Counted from the first letter of the stretch, positions 52,285 to 62,177 are shown. The stretch: 64,000 nt of DNA from Sporosarcina sp. 6E9 (GCF_017921835.1 NZ_JAGEMN010000001.1:1-64000); one strand, 5' to 3'. The notes: generated from the sequence alone by a model not told the origin. Program-made: numbers and translations.

Positions 52285-53130
52285 ATGAGGAAAATAATTT
52301 ACTTGTCATTTGTTTTTCTGATGATTTTATCCGGTAGTGGAATGAATGCATATGCTTCAAGCGTAGATATAAATGATGGATCAAAAGATTTTAATGCTTT
52401 TGTCGAATCGAAAGTCATGGAGATTAATAATCTTATAAGTCAAAGTGCAAATGATCTCGAGGATAAGGCCAATATCATCCACGAAGAAGTGGATGAGTAC
52501 GTCAAATCACTATCATCAGAAGATATCGAAATGAATCTAGATCTGATGGAAATATTAATCGATAATCTTGATGCCGTTGACGAAAAAGTAAATGCAGAAT
52601 TTGAAGCGGAAAATGGAATAACTGCTACATCATGGCGTTACGGAGATATATTATATTATGGAATTGGAAATACCAACGCAGTGGGAGAAAAATCATTTAC
52701 AGGCCATACTGCAGTATTAACAACTACAAATTATTATGTCGTTGAAGCATCAAAAACAAAAAAGAGCGGGAACAAAGTGTTCCATTGGAATAGAACAAAT
52801 ATGTGGCAAGGTGCATCTGGCATTAAACAATATAAAGTGACTTCTAAACTGGGAAAGAACGCAACCACAACCGAACGGAGAACAGCGGTAACCTATGGGT
52901 TAAATCAAGTCGGAAAACCATACTCGATGTTGACATCTATTTTCGCGAGCGATAAATGGTATTGCTCAAAACTGACGATGAGAATGTGGTATAACGCAGG
53001 TTATGACTTGAGGGGGACTAGAGGTATGACAATCGGGGGAATTATTGCCGTAATTCCGTACGATATCATAATCGACTTAAACACACGTTTGCACAAAACG
53101 TGGGGAAGTAGTACACCGGGTTATTCTTGA
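52285..53130 (+). CDS. Secreted papain-like (YiiX/NlpC-P60-type) amidase
   Basis: 281 aa. A signal peptide (MRKIIYLSFVFLMILSGSGMNAYAS) is followed by an acidic helical region (about 30-110) and a catalytic domain: RYGDILYYG, GHTAVLTT (His) and KWYCSKLTMRMWYNAGY (Cys). The order His before Cys is that of circularly permuted NlpC/P60 enzymes such as YiiX. Likely cleaves amide bonds in the wall or in lipids; the substrate is not readable. GGAGGGG precedes the ATG at 52285. The next gene begins 27 bases later. Confidence 0.82.
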   Translation: MRKIIYLSFVFLMILSGSGMNAYASSVDINDGSKDFNAFVESKVMEINNLISQSANDLEDKANIIHEEVDEYVKSLSSEDIEMNLDLMEILIDNLDAVDEKVNAEFEAENGITATSWRYGDILYYGIGNTNAVGEKSFTGHTAVLTTTNYYVVEASKTKKSGNKVFHWNRTNMWQGASGIKQYKVTSKLGKNATTTERRTAVTYGLNQVGKPYSMLTSIFASDKWYCSKLTMRMWYNAGYDLRGTRGMTIGGIIAVIPYDIIIDLNTRLHKTWGSSTPGYS

Positions 53131-53157
53131 CCTAGATTATTGGAATGAGGCTGAATA

Positions 53158-54342
53158 ATGAACAAGAGATTAGGTTTATTCGCATTATGCTTAGTTGTAC
53201 TCGCGGCAGTTATTGTTATTTTTCAAGTGTTTAAAAGTCATAGCGAAGCGAGTACGCGAAGTGTCATTAATGGGATTGAAAACTTTACTGTTGAAGATGG
53301 TCATTATTATTTAATGTATCCGTCAGATCATCGTGTGTCTCAAGGGTTTACGTTAGTGAAAGAAGTTTCGGAAACTGGAGAAGTGATGAAAGAGTTTGAA
53401 ATTAAAGACGAAGATTTCAGACGTGCAGCCATTCACCAAAAGCCAAATGATCCTAATCGATTATATATCTCTCTTTTCGGTGAAGCAGTGGTAGAAGATT
53501 TTTACTACACGTATGACATGTCTAAACAGAAATTTGAACAAGTTCCGTTGACATACTTTCAGCACAATGTTGGTGTCAATCATATCATGCATTATGGGAC
53601 GGATGTTATATTCAACACAATCGCATCTCATAAAACAGGGGACCAGGATTACAATAGTCAAACCGGTGATTTTAAAATGTCAATCTCCAATTTCACTGAG
53701 GAAAAAAGCTATGAAACGGAATATGGACGTGCGCCGGATTGGTCACCTATCTTACAATTCAACAATAACTTTATTTACGCGGGAAGCGGACAGGTGAATG
53801 ATGCTGGAATCCCGGAGAATACATTTATTGCGATTGCCGACCCTAATAAGGGCACTGCAGAGTATATGAACTTCGATAGAAAAGCGGTTGAATTTGCACC
53901 GATTTTCACGACAGAAGAACATGCTTATATTCTCGCAGATACGGGTGAACTATTCGTTATGGACAAAGATTTAGCGTATGAAACATACGAACCGTACAAA
54001 GACTTGCCGAAACAAGATATCTACTACAGTGCTGGTCAATTTCTAATGTTAAACGAAGAAGTGGCTTTACAGGGTATCCATCAAGACGGAAAAACGACGC
54101 TCGGTTTGTTAACTTTATCGAAAGAACCGAAATTCGACCTTCTTGAAAAAGACTATCTGAATCCAGCTAACGATTACAAAATTTTATATCAAGATCATAA
54201 AAATAATAGCATCTATATTGTAGAAGGGGCAGGCGATGATAAGAAAGGGAATTTGCTAGTCATCGATAATACGAACTTCGATCTGATTCATAAAATTCCG
54301 ATTGAATATCATTATTTGCTAGATATGGTCATTAAAAACTAA
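53158..54342 (+). CDS. Membrane-anchored hypothetical protein, possible beta-propeller, 394 aa
   Basis: Not recognised by name. One N-terminal signal-anchor (LGLFALCLVVLAAVIVIFQVF), then an extracellular beta-rich domain with repeated short strands and turn motifs (ENTFIAIADP, GELFVMDKD, NSIYIVEG, GNLLVIDN) that suggest propeller-like blades. No catalytic motif seen. It lies 27 bases after the secreted amidase gene, so probably the same transcript. Confidence 0.65.
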   Translation: MNKRLGLFALCLVVLAAVIVIFQVFKSHSEASTRSVINGIENFTVEDGHYYLMYPSDHRVSQGFTLVKEVSETGEVMKEFEIKDEDFRRAAIHQKPNDPNRLYISLFGEAVVEDFYYTYDMSKQKFEQVPLTYFQHNVGVNHIMHYGTDVIFNTIASHKTGDQDYNSQTGDFKMSISNFTEEKSYETEYGRAPDWSPILQFNNNFIYAGSGQVNDAGIPENTFIAIADPNKGTAEYMNFDRKAVEFAPIFTTEEHAYILADTGELFVMDKDLAYETYEPYKDLPKQDIYYSAGQFLMLNEEVALQGIHQDGKTTLGLLTLSKEPKFDLLEKDYLNPANDYKILYQDHKNNSIYIVEGAGDDKKGNLLVIDNTNFDLIHKIPIEYHYLLDMVIKN

Positions 54343-54344
54343 TA

Positions 54345-54392
54345 GAAAAAAGAGCAGTTCCGCTTAACTGTAATAAGAGGATCTGCTCTTTA
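54345..54392. terminator. Bidirectional terminator between convergent genes
   Basis: AAAGAGCAG and CTGCTCTTT pair across a structured loop of about 23 bases, with A-run on the left and T-rich sequence on the right. Confidence 0.75.
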
Positions 54393-54408
54393 TTGATTGA
54401 ATAAGTTG

Positions 54409-55437
54409 CTACTTAACTGTGATTCTTCCATTATCTGATTTCAATCGAATGGTATTTTCCCCAGCGCCAATGACTGTACGCGAGTTACTATCCCCAAAAA
54501 TATCTACACGACCATGACCTGTTTTGGCATGGATGGAAACGTTCGTTGGTTCCATTCTTGATTCTACCAAAATACTGCCATTATCTGTTTTCAAATCGAT
54601 ATTCCGATCTAGATTTTCCGTTTGTAAAATAATTCGTCCATTGTCTGTAATTCCCACAACGGAACCTTTTACATGTTCAAGCACAATTCGCCCGTTATCC
54701 GATTCGGCACCGATACTTTCGGCATCGATATGGCTCATTTCAATTCGTCCGTTATCCGTCTTCGTTCTGACATGATCCACTTGAACATTTTCTAGGTCAA
54801 TGCGGCCATTATCTGTTTCGGCTGTTAGGGAAGTGGCAGCAATTTCTTTTAGTTGAATGCGTCCATTGTCCGTGTTTGCAGTTACAGTCTTCCCAATAAT
54901 TTTAGTAGCGTCAATACGGCCATTATCCGTTTTCATCGCAAACTTTTGGTACAACTTCTTTGGAATAAACACGTTAAGAGTCACTGCTTTCATATTAAAA
55001 TTGAACATTAATAACCAATGACGTAAACTTTTCAACCGGACAACTAAAGTATCGCCGACTACTTGCGCAGTCAATTCAAGTTTCTCATTCGAGCCGATGA
55101 GTTCCACAGTCGTTGTCGTATCGTGAGCGGGTCTAACAAAAAGTGCGCCGTGTTGAACATCGATATCGACATTTGTATAGCTGTTATCTGTAATTGTAAT
55201 GTATTCATCGCTTATTTTCGCAGGTGTTTCATTTTGAACAAATGGATATGAATCGAGAAGGTCAGCAGCTATTTTTGCAGGAGACCCAAGGGAAGAAGCA
55301 ATTTCATCGTCTGTTTTTCCGTCCTCGCGTCCATCTGAAAAATATTCGCGGATATCAATGAGAATATCGTTTCGTTCCTCTTCGGGTAAGCGATTTATAG
55401 CCGTTTCAAGTTCACTTATAAATTGGTTTTCAGTCAT
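54409..55437 (-). CDS. HAAS (DUF1700) and DUF4097 beta-helix protein, partner of PadR
   Basis: 342 aa. Residues 1-65 are the HAAS/DUF1700 helical domain ([25 protein letters not shown]...[19 protein letters not shown]). From about 150 a DUF4097 domain repeats the word DNGRI or a variant about eight to nine times roughly every 19-20 residues ([28 protein letters not shown]), predicting a parallel beta-solenoid. There is no membrane segment. The ATG at 55437 lies within the end of padR behind GAGGAG, so it is translationally coupled. HAAS-PadR pairs are common in Firmicutes; they probably work together. Confidence 0.9.
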   Translation of the reverse strand: MTENQFISELETAINRLPEEERNDILIDIREYFSDGREDGKTDDEIASSLGSPAKIAADLLDSYPFVQNETPAKISDEYITITDNSYTNVDIDVQHGALFVRPAHDTTTTVELIGSNEKLELTAQVVGDTLVVRLKSLRHWLLMFNFNMKAVTLNVFIPKKLYQKFAMKTDNGRIDATKIIGKTVTANTDNGRIQLKEIAATSLTAETDNGRIDLENVQVDHVRTKTDNGRIEMSHIDAESIGAESDNGRIVLEHVKGSVVGITDNGRIILQTENLDRNIDLKTDNGSILVESRMEPTNVSIHAKTGHGRVDIFGDSNSRTVIGAGENTIRLKSDNGRITVK

Positions 55438-55753
55438 TTCGCACACACTCCTCGATTAATGTATTGACGCCTTCAGTGAAGTTTCGCCAATCAACCAATT
55501 GCTCGTGTAAATAAGTTCGGCCCGTATCCGTTAATTTATAGTATTTTCTCGGGGGACCTTCAGAGGATTCTTGTAGATAGGTTGTAAAATAACCTTCTTT
55601 TGTTAAACGGCGAAGTAACGGATAAACTGATCCTTCTGAGATGGAAATCTGGTTAGATATTTTTTGAACGAGTTCGTAGCCGTAGCGGTCCTGTTTGTCT
55701 AAAAGAACGAGAACGCATAGGTTTAATACGCCTTTTTTAAATTGTACATTCAT
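55430..55753 (-). CDS. PadR-family transcriptional regulator
   Basis: 107 aa winged-helix: [65 protein letters not shown], and a C-terminal dimerisation helix. PadR proteins repress their own operon and respond to ligands or cell-envelope signals. AAGGAGCGG lies before the ATG. It overlaps the DUF4097 gene by 8 bases. Two GTACT-containing palindromes lie upstream. Confidence 0.92.
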   Translation of the reverse strand: MNVQFKKGVLNLCVLVLLDKQDRYGYELVQKISNQISISEGSVYPLLRRLTKEGYFTTYLQESSEGPPRKYYKLTDTGRTYLHEQLVDWRNFTEGVNTLIEECVRND

Positions 55754-55784
55754 TATTCTTCCGCTCCTTTCAATACTGTTTAAT

Positions 55785-55857
55785 GAATAGTACTACCTCA
55801 TGAGGAGTACCTGTTAACATAAATATATCACACAGTACTATTCAATGCAAGGTACTG
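55785..55857 (-). promoter_or_regulatory. Candidate PadR operators
   Basis: Two dyads upstream of padR: TACT-ACCTCATGAGG-AGTA (55791-55809, 17 of 19 positions symmetrical) and CAGTAC-N13-GTACTG (55833-55857). GAATAGTACT (55785) and AGTACTATTC (55834) are also inverted copies of each other. Placement over the presumed promoter fits autoregulation; the link to PadR is inferred. Confidence 0.5.
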
Positions 55858-55903
55858 TTATAAAAAATATTTATTTGTATGGTGGTTTTCTGCTAAATGA
55901 ATG

Positions 55904-55933
55904 AAAAAGCCCAGAAATTAATCTGAGCTTAAT
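55904..55933 (-). terminator. Terminator of the AlkD-like gene
   Basis: On the minus strand AAGCTCAGA and TCTGGGCTT pair around a short AT loop and are followed by TTTTT. Confidence 0.7.
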
Positions 55934-55977
55934 TTCTCAACTAAAACTGAACCCGTCGCTATTATTCAAAGGTTTTT

Positions 55978-56652
55978 TCACTTAAAATGCTTCAACGCTT
56001 CACGCTTACTCAACGGTTTCAACGGATGTTCGGCTACAAATGCTTTCACGACTTCTGGATTCGTCTTGGCGTACTCTCGCAAAACCCAGCCAATCGCTTT
56101 TTGGATAAAGAATTCATTGGAATCCAGATGTCGCTGGATTATCTCAAATAATAAATCCGTATTCATCGCCTGTTTAAATTTTAATTGGCAGAGAATCGCA
56201 GCACGATTCGTCCACATATTATCGGACTGAGCCCATTCCAGCATCACTTTTTCACCACGTTCAGGATCTGCTTTCACAATGTCGCCAACAAACTTCGGTG
56301 CAATTGAATCCACGCTGTCCCACCAAGACTTCGTTTCGATTAGCCTACGTAATTCGGGTAAATCTTCAGCGGACAAGTGTTTCTTCATTTTCTCAAGCAA
56401 TGCAAATGCCGCATACTGGTATTCACGTTCAGGTAGTTCATACAGTTTCCACACTTCCTCAAACAACTGATCAGGTTCCGGCAATGAATATTCCACAAAA
56501 ACTTCGCGTAGTAATTGTTTACGAAGCGGACTTTTGATTCCCAGGAAAGTGAAATGGTTTTTCATATACGCCGCCATAGGGCCAGCTTGTTCCACATTAC
56601 GATTCGCCTCAAATTTTTCAACGATTCCTTTATAATCCCATGCTTTTTTCAA
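55978..56652 (-). CDS. DNA alkylation repair protein (AlkD-like HEAT-repeat glycosylase)
   Basis: 224 aa all-helical protein. AlkD-family features: YMKNHFTFLGIKSPLRKQL at the N-terminus, KSWWDSVDSIAPKFVG with the catalytic-region Trp and Asp, SDNMWTNRAAILCQLKFK with the Arg, and FFIQKAIGWVLREYAKTNPE. AlkD removes bulky or cationic alkylated bases without base flipping. ATG start after GGAGTGGG. Monocistronic. Confidence 0.92.
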   Translation of the reverse strand: MKKAWDYKGIVEKFEANRNVEQAGPMAAYMKNHFTFLGIKSPLRKQLLREVFVEYSLPEPDQLFEEVWKLYELPEREYQYAAFALLEKMKKHLSAEDLPELRRLIETKSWWDSVDSIAPKFVGDIVKADPERGEKVMLEWAQSDNMWTNRAAILCQLKFKQAMNTDLLFEIIQRHLDSNEFFIQKAIGWVLREYAKTNPEVVKAFVAEHPLKPLSKREALKHFK

Positions 56653-56768
56653 TCATCCCACTCCTAACTTATTACCGAAAGTGTATCATATATGAAGTAA
56701 CATGAAACTTTCAGACAGTTCAATCGTAATAGTAGCTAAGTGAATAGAGAGAATGGGGGGCATTATAG

Positions 56769-58472
56769 GTGGGGGATCCGTTAGTCATTATTGTTACCAG
56801 CGTTATTATTTTTATGGCTTATCATTTCCTAACCAGAAATAAGAAAAAGCTAGAAAAATTGCGTAGAGAATGGAAAACAGGTGAGTTCCACGCCTTAAGT
56901 GAAGATCTGAAATCTATATCTTCTTACTGGTCGAATAAGAAGAACAGTAGCCAAAGTTACTTCGGGGTAGATCAGCTAACCTGGGATGATTTAGCGATGG
57001 ATGAAATCTTCCATAAGCTTAACTATACACAGTCAACAGTTGGCTCAGAATATTTATTCAATCAACTTCGTGATATTGATCCGAAACTTGAAGGGATAAA
57101 TGAACAGGAAGAACTTTACTTTTTGCTGGCAAACGACCAGGCGTTAAGGGAACAAGTACTACTTACTCTGTCAGGTCTTGGAAAATTAAATTATACGAAC
57201 TCGTCTTCTTTTTTCCACGAACATCATCACGAAAAAATTGATCATTCGTATCTTTACATTTTACTAGCACTACTGCCAATAGCTTCAGTTGCCATGATGT
57301 TTTTTAGTTTACAGTACGGCATTGTAAGTCTAATTCTTACATTTACGATTAATATGCTAGTCTACTATCGCAATAAAAACAGATTAGAAAACAAGATGTT
57401 TTCAATTACATACGCGGCGGCGATTATTAATACAGGCAAAAAATTAACAACAATTAATCACCCTGCGCTCGGAGCATATGTGAAGGATATTAAGGATAAT
57501 CTCAAACCGATTAAGAAAATCTCATTTTGGGGAAAGATGGTTTCCACTGGTGGTGGCGGGGAATTTGATTTCGTATCTGAATATATCCGCATGTTATTCA
57601 TGCTGGATTTCATCGCATACAATCGAATTATCGAAACAATAACCGATCATAAAGAAGCGTATCGTCAAGTATGGGAGCGGATAGGGGAGTTGGATGCAGC
57701 GATTGCAGTTGCATTTTACCGCAAATCGCTTGATACCTATTGTAGGCCAGCATTTATTGAAGATGAAAATCTTCTATTCGAAAATATAGCACATCCACTT
57801 ATCTCTCATCCAGTCACGAACACATCTACTTTGGGTAAAAGCACACTTGTTACAGGATCTAATGCTTCCGGGAAATCAACCTATATTAAAGCAGTCGCGA
57901 TCAACGCAATTTTGGCGCAGACAATTCATACAGTGCTGGCTACAAAGTGGACGATGAAACCTAGCTATATCGTTACTTCAATGGCGATTCAGGATAATGT
58001 ATTGGACGGAGATAGTTATTTTATAGCTGAAATAAAATCACTTAAGCGGATTATTAAACTGATTGAAGAAGGAAAACCGGTCATTTCATTTATCGATGAG
58101 ATATTAAAAGGAACGAATACGATTGAACGAATTGCTGCATCGGCCTCAATGATGGAATGGCTGGCTTCGAATAAAGGCATGAATCTTATTGCCTCACATG
58201 ATATCGAACTGACCGAAATGACTAGAACAATCTACACAAATTATCATTTCAGAGAATCCATTGAAAATGGCGAGGTACTGTTTGACTATAAAATTCATGA
58301 TGGACCGTCACGAACCCGAAATGCCATTAAACTTCTTGAAATACTTGCCTATCCGGAAAGCATTACAGAGAACGCGAACAACTTGGCAAAACACTTTACG
58401 GAATGGCGAAATTGGGAGGAAATCAAAGGGGATGAGTTGAGCAAATCGCGTGCTTTTTCGGATAAGAACTAA
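56769..58472 (+). CDS. Membrane-anchored MutS-like ATPase
   Basis: 567 aa. One N-terminal helix (LVIIVTSVIIFMAYHFL) and two further hydrophobic segments near 165-205. The C-terminal half is a MutS-type ABC ATPase: Walker A VTGSNASGKSTYIKAV, Walker B VISFIDEILKGTNTIER, and the H-loop NLIASHDIELTEM. The mismatch-recognition and connector domains of MutS are absent, so mismatch repair is unlikely. The first codon is GTG behind a G-run (GGGGGG). Followed by two membrane-protein genes on the same strand. Confidence 0.87.
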   Translation: MGDPLVIIVTSVIIFMAYHFLTRNKKKLEKLRREWKTGEFHALSEDLKSISSYWSNKKNSSQSYFGVDQLTWDDLAMDEIFHKLNYTQSTVGSEYLFNQLRDIDPKLEGINEQEELYFLLANDQALREQVLLTLSGLGKLNYTNSSSFFHEHHHEKIDHSYLYILLALLPIASVAMMFFSLQYGIVSLILTFTINMLVYYRNKNRLENKMFSITYAAAIINTGKKLTTINHPALGAYVKDIKDNLKPIKKISFWGKMVSTGGGGEFDFVSEYIRMLFMLDFIAYNRIIETITDHKEAYRQVWERIGELDAAIAVAFYRKSLDTYCRPAFIEDENLLFENIAHPLISHPVTNTSTLGKSTLVTGSNASGKSTYIKAVAINAILAQTIHTVLATKWTMKPSYIVTSMAIQDNVLDGDSYFIAEIKSLKRIIKLIEEGKPVISFIDEILKGTNTIERIAASASMMEWLASNKGMNLIASHDIELTEMTRTIYTNYHFRESIENGEVLFDYKIHDGPSRTRNAIKLLEILAYPESITENANNLAKHFTEWRNWEEIKGDELSKSRAFSDKN

Positions 58473-58500
58473 TTTTTTTCTTAATAGGGGGTAACGAAGA

Positions 58501-58701
58501 ATGAATAATAAAACGTTGGTATTGTTATTGGTTGTCTTAGGAATTAACACTTTGCGATATGGATCCTATCTGTTAGAGGGGTCTACAAGTACCTATTATT
58601 TAGTATTCTTTTCTTTAAATTTATTATCTATGATTGTAGTTGGCATCAAAGCATTTAAAAATACTGACGCGAACAGAATTTCAGAAAGAAAACAGGAATA
58701 G
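58501..58701 (+). CDS. Small membrane protein, 66 aa
   Basis: Not recognised. Two hydrophobic helices (LVLLLVVLGINTLRYG, YYLVFFSLNLLSMIVVGI) and a charged tail. GGGGGTAACGAAGA precedes the ATG. It lies 28 bases after the MutS-like ATPase and 50 before the next membrane protein. Confidence 0.7.
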   Translation: MNNKTLVLLLVVLGINTLRYGSYLLEGSTSTYYLVFFSLNLLSMIVVGIKAFKNTDANRISERKQE

Positions 58702-58751
58702 ATAGCTTGTTGAAGTAAGTACAACAAGCAGTTTCCTTTTGAGGTGTCGGA

Positions 58752-59357
58752 ATGGGTAAATTAAAAAACAAAACCCCAGATTTTATTGCATATTTCGCCT
58801 TAGGTGTAGTCTTAGGCGTGATATCCAAGTATCTAGATACCATTGCAATTATTGATGAGAATTGGTGGATGAGCATTCTATCTTACCTGGGGGATTTATT
58901 TACGAGGTTAGGTATTTGGGTTTTGATAGCAACCGTTATTGCCGCATATAGTAAAACGCTCAGTAAAGCTGCATTGAATACGTTCGTTTTCTTTTTAGGA
59001 ATGCTCATCAGTTATTATTTATATTCAGCTTATTTATTTGGATTTTTCCCAACCAGCTACTTTTTACTTTGGGGCAGTATTGCACTAGCGTCTCCTATTC
59101 TGGCAATCATTGTTTGGCAAGCGAAAAATAGTATGCGTCCGGCTAATAGCTTACCGGCATTACCTATGGGATTAATGCTAAGCCTTTCTTTGGGAGTAGG
59201 TTTCTTTTATATGTCTTTAAGTTATGTGGAAGAACTCATTATGTATGTCATTTTATGTAGGATCTTTTACAAGGAACCAAAACAATTGGCGGTCATTGTT
59301 ACTTTGTCATTCGTGGTTATGTTTATTGTTAAACGAATAAGTCCCTTTGCTTTTTAA
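58752..59357 (+). CDS. Multi-pass membrane protein, 201 aa
   Basis: Not recognised with certainty; it resembles small uncharacterised Bacillus membrane proteins. About six hydrophobic helices (ALGVVLGVISKYLD, LGIWVLIATVIAAY, NTFVFFLGMLISYYLY and others). No motif suggesting an enzyme or transporter class. GAGGTGTCGG precedes the ATG. Same strand as the MutS-like ATPase and probably in its operon. Confidence 0.7.
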   Translation: MGKLKNKTPDFIAYFALGVVLGVISKYLDTIAIIDENWWMSILSYLGDLFTRLGIWVLIATVIAAYSKTLSKAALNTFVFFLGMLISYYLYSAYLFGFFPTSYFLLWGSIALASPILAIIVWQAKNSMRPANSLPALPMGLMLSLSLGVGFFYMSLSYVEELIMYVILCRIFYKEPKQLAVIVTLSFVVMFIVKRISPFAF

Positions 59358-59508
59358 TTTCCATTTTGGAGAAACGTGGAGGTTGCATATAAAAAGTAAA
59401 ATATTTATATCGATTTGTTTAAAGATCTGGCAAAGTTATTTATTGAAAACGATATTCTAATCCAAAAAGTATTATGATGAACGAATAAATAAAAAAGGGG
59501 GTGAAGAA

Positions 59509-59700
59509 TTGGATTTGTTTTCATTTGTACCCATTATATTTTTCCTTGTCTATATTTTTATTTTTGTATTCGTCGCTTACTTATTAATCACGGTAATTCT
59601 GTTCATGAAAAGGAAAAATCGCAGTGATGAGTTATTACTTCAAAAAATGGATGAATTATCACAGAGGTTAGTGGAATTGAAAGAAGATAAAAGAAGTTAA
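59509..59700 (+). CDS. Small membrane protein with coiled tail, 63 aa
   Basis: Not recognised. One long hydrophobic stretch (FVPIIFFLVYIFIFVFVAYLLITVILFM) followed by a charged helical tail (LLLQKMDELSQRLVELKEDKRS). The first codon is TTG, with AAGGGGGTGA upstream. Its shape resembles small phage-shock or LiaI-like anchors, but there is no sequence proof. Confidence 0.68.
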   Translation: MDLFSFVPIIFFLVYIFIFVFVAYLLITVILFMKRKNRSDELLLQKMDELSQRLVELKEDKRS

Positions 59701-59748
59701 TCATTTATCTTCTTTCAAATTGGACCACTTTAAAGGGGGAATTCAGTA

Positions 59749-60453
59749 GTGAAATGGGAAAAGGCGAAAGTTCTTGTACTTGGAACTTTTCATATGTCGG
59801 AACATGAGGGCTTATATGCAGAGAAGAGGCAAGTTGAAATTGAGGAATTGGTCTCTAAACTAGCGGGTTTTAAGCCAACAAAAATTGCAGTTGAAATGGT
59901 ACCGGAAGATGGTGAATTTTATAATGAAAAATATAAACAATACAAATTGGGTACATATGAATTGGAAATGAATGAAATTTATCAAGTAGGCTTTCGTTTA
60001 GGTTTAAAGCTGGGGCATAATTGGATTTATCCAACCGATTGGATGGGTGAGGCTGAGATGGAATATGGAGAAGTTGAGAAGTGGGCGCAAGACAATCAAC
60101 CAGAACTTTTAAGTGAAATATATCAGGGGCTTTCTATACTTGAATTAACGGAAAGTAAAAGCATAGTGGACTATTATCAAGAACTAAATGAGCCCTCTTG
60201 GCTTAACATGTTGCATAGAATGTATGTAAATATGGCCCGTATAGGCGATGTTAATAACAATATTGGCATGAAGTGGTTAAGCTGGTGGTACAAAAGAAAC
60301 TTAATTATGTTCGCTAATTTAACGCGTCTGATTGATTCGGAAGAGGAAAGTATTTTATTTTTAGTAGGCAGTTCGCATTCAACTATCGTGAACAAATTTC
60401 TAGAAGAGAGTGAAATTTGTGAGGTTGTCCGACCGCTAAACTATCTATCTTAA
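59749..60453 (+). CDS. DUF5694 (TraB/GumN-like) protein
   Basis: 234 aa. Begins KVLVLGTFHMSEHEGLYA, then KIAVEMVPEDGEFYNEKY, and ends with LFLVGSSHSTIVNKFLEESE. The GTFH and GSSH motifs with an acidic EMVP are the layout of TraB/Tiki-like (erythromycin-esterase-like) metalloprotease superfamily members. Cytoplasmic; function unknown. GTG start after AAGGGGGAAT. Monocistronic as far as can be seen. Confidence 0.8.
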   Translation: MKWEKAKVLVLGTFHMSEHEGLYAEKRQVEIEELVSKLAGFKPTKIAVEMVPEDGEFYNEKYKQYKLGTYELEMNEIYQVGFRLGLKLGHNWIYPTDWMGEAEMEYGEVEKWAQDNQPELLSEIYQGLSILELTESKSIVDYYQELNEPSWLNMLHRMYVNMARIGDVNNNIGMKWLSWWYKRNLIMFANLTRLIDSEEESILFLVGSSHSTIVNKFLEESEICEVVRPLNYLS

Positions 60454-60534
60454 ATTAAAAAATGTTGACTTTACAAGATCATACTAATGAAATTCTACAA
60501 GTATTTATTCTGCTTATAGATGAAGGAGAAAAAA

Positions 60535-61926
60535 ATGAGGTTAGAAGAAATCATCGGCATCGTTAGGGAATATTTTTCTTTGGCATTATTAGCAGTAATT
60601 GCTTTGGGAATGATCTATTTTCTAATCTATTTCATTGTTTATAAAAGACTATTCAAAGGGAAGAGAACGCTTCCGAAAAAACAGATGCTATTGCTGGGCA
60701 TGTTTATGGGTTATGTCATCATGGTGATTGGCGTGACTTTTTTGATCAGGGGACCTAACTATCATAGCGGGATAGACTTATCCTTATTTTCTTCATACCG
60801 TGAAGCTTGGTATCAGTTTAGCATTCGACATTGGCAGTTCATCTATTTAAATATATTCATGTTCGTACCCTTCGGCATTTTATTCCCGCTGTTGCATCCA
60901 CGCTTTCGAAAAGCTGTATGGACAATCGGGGGAGCCGCGTTATTTACGCTATCCATTGAAAGTGTTCAGTTAATAACGGGTTACGGTAATTTTGTAGTGG
61001 ATGATTTATTTAATAATTTTCTGGGGGCAACCATTGGATATGGGATTACCATGGGCTTTATTAGCATAAAAGATAAAAAAATAAAGCGATTCTTTTACTA
61101 CCTATCCCCTTTATTGCTAGTGATTATCTTTTCAGGGAGCATGTTTACGTATTATCACTCGAAGGAGTTTGGGAACCTTTCCATTGTGCCAACTCATAAA
61201 ATTGATATGAGACCAGCCGCAATTACGACGAATGTAGAATTGAACGACAGCGGTAAGACGGTTCCGATTTATAAGGCACCAAGCTATTCAAAGAGTGCCG
61301 CTGACGAATTTGTTCAGGATTTTTTTGGACGCATACAGGAAGGTCCTTCAGACATGGAGGATATTTCTTATCCAGATTTAGCGATGTATCGAATTAATGG
61401 CGAGAATTCATATAATATGTCATTCCAATTCCTGGATGGAAGCTACAGTTTCACGGATTTTTCAATCCTGGACCCGGGTATAAAGCTTACAGATGTAGAT
61501 GAAGAAACTTTGGAAGAAAATTTAATGAAATTCGGCATTGAAATTCCTCAGGAAGCCAAGTTTCAAAAAAGTGATACTGGCGTGTATGAGTGGACAGTAG
61601 ATAAAAAAGTGATGAAAAACCAGTTGATAGATGGTGCTGTAAAGGCAAGTTATTACAATGATCATACGGTGAAGGAAATCGAGAATCAGTTAGTTATCTA
61701 CGACAAAGTTCGAGACGTTCAAATAAAGAGTGAACAAGAAGCGTATCAAGAAATTTTGGTAGGGAAGTTTCAAGTTTACGCTGAGAATAACAAGATTGAT
61801 AGCTTACAAATCCATAAAGTATGGGTCAGCTATTATTTAGATTCCAAAAGCTATTACCAACCTGTTTATGCCTTTCAAAGTACAGTAGATGAGATGGATA
61901 TGATTATTTTAGTTCCAGGAATCTAG
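60535..61926 (+). CDS. VanZ-family membrane protein with extracellular C-terminal domain
   Basis: 463 aa. The N-terminal 200 residues contain five or so helices with the VanZ pattern: NIFMFVPFGILFPLLHPRFRK and SIESVQLITGYGNFVVDDLFNNFLGATIGYG. From about 215 a soluble region follows with beta-rich repeats (SYNMSFQFLDGSYSFTDF, VYEWTVDKK), probably outside the cell. VanZ proteins can affect teicoplanin tolerance, but most are uncharacterised. The ATG at 60535 follows GAAGGAG; the ATG at 60520 lies at that site. Confidence 0.87.
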   Translation: MRLEEIIGIVREYFSLALLAVIALGMIYFLIYFIVYKRLFKGKRTLPKKQMLLLGMFMGYVIMVIGVTFLIRGPNYHSGIDLSLFSSYREAWYQFSIRHWQFIYLNIFMFVPFGILFPLLHPRFRKAVWTIGGAALFTLSIESVQLITGYGNFVVDDLFNNFLGATIGYGITMGFISIKDKKIKRFFYYLSPLLLVIIFSGSMFTYYHSKEFGNLSIVPTHKIDMRPAAITTNVELNDSGKTVPIYKAPSYSKSAADEFVQDFFGRIQEGPSDMEDISYPDLAMYRINGENSYNMSFQFLDGSYSFTDFSILDPGIKLTDVDEETLEENLMKFGIEIPQEAKFQKSDTGVYEWTVDKKVMKNQLIDGAVKASYYNDHTVKEIENQLVIYDKVRDVQIKSEQEAYQEILVGKFQVYAENNKIDSLQIHKVWVSYYLDSKSYYQPVYAFQSTVDEMDMIILVPGI

Positions 61927-62177
61927 TCATTGAGAGGAGTTAAGAAAGCGTTGGAGAAATACACATCATATGTGTTTCGTTCCAAAACAAATCCGTTCAG
62001 TTGAGCGGTACAAAAACGCAATTAAACAACCAAGTTACCTAGCTCGCATATGAATTAGGTATCTTTGTTTTGCCTATCCATCAACCTTTTGATTCAAAAG
62101 AAAACAGCTTTGGGCGGCTAATACATACGTTAAAGCCGCTGCTAATTTGTTGGTTAAAGTTGTGTTCTTAAAATTTC
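61927..62177. other. Intergenic stretch with a weak hairpin
   Basis: No gene seen. CAAGTTACCTA and TAGGTATCTTTG (62031-62073) can form an imperfect hairpin followed by TTTT and may end the VanZ transcript. GGGCGGCTA and AGCCGC near 62112-62140 form a second small dyad. Confidence 0.45.
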
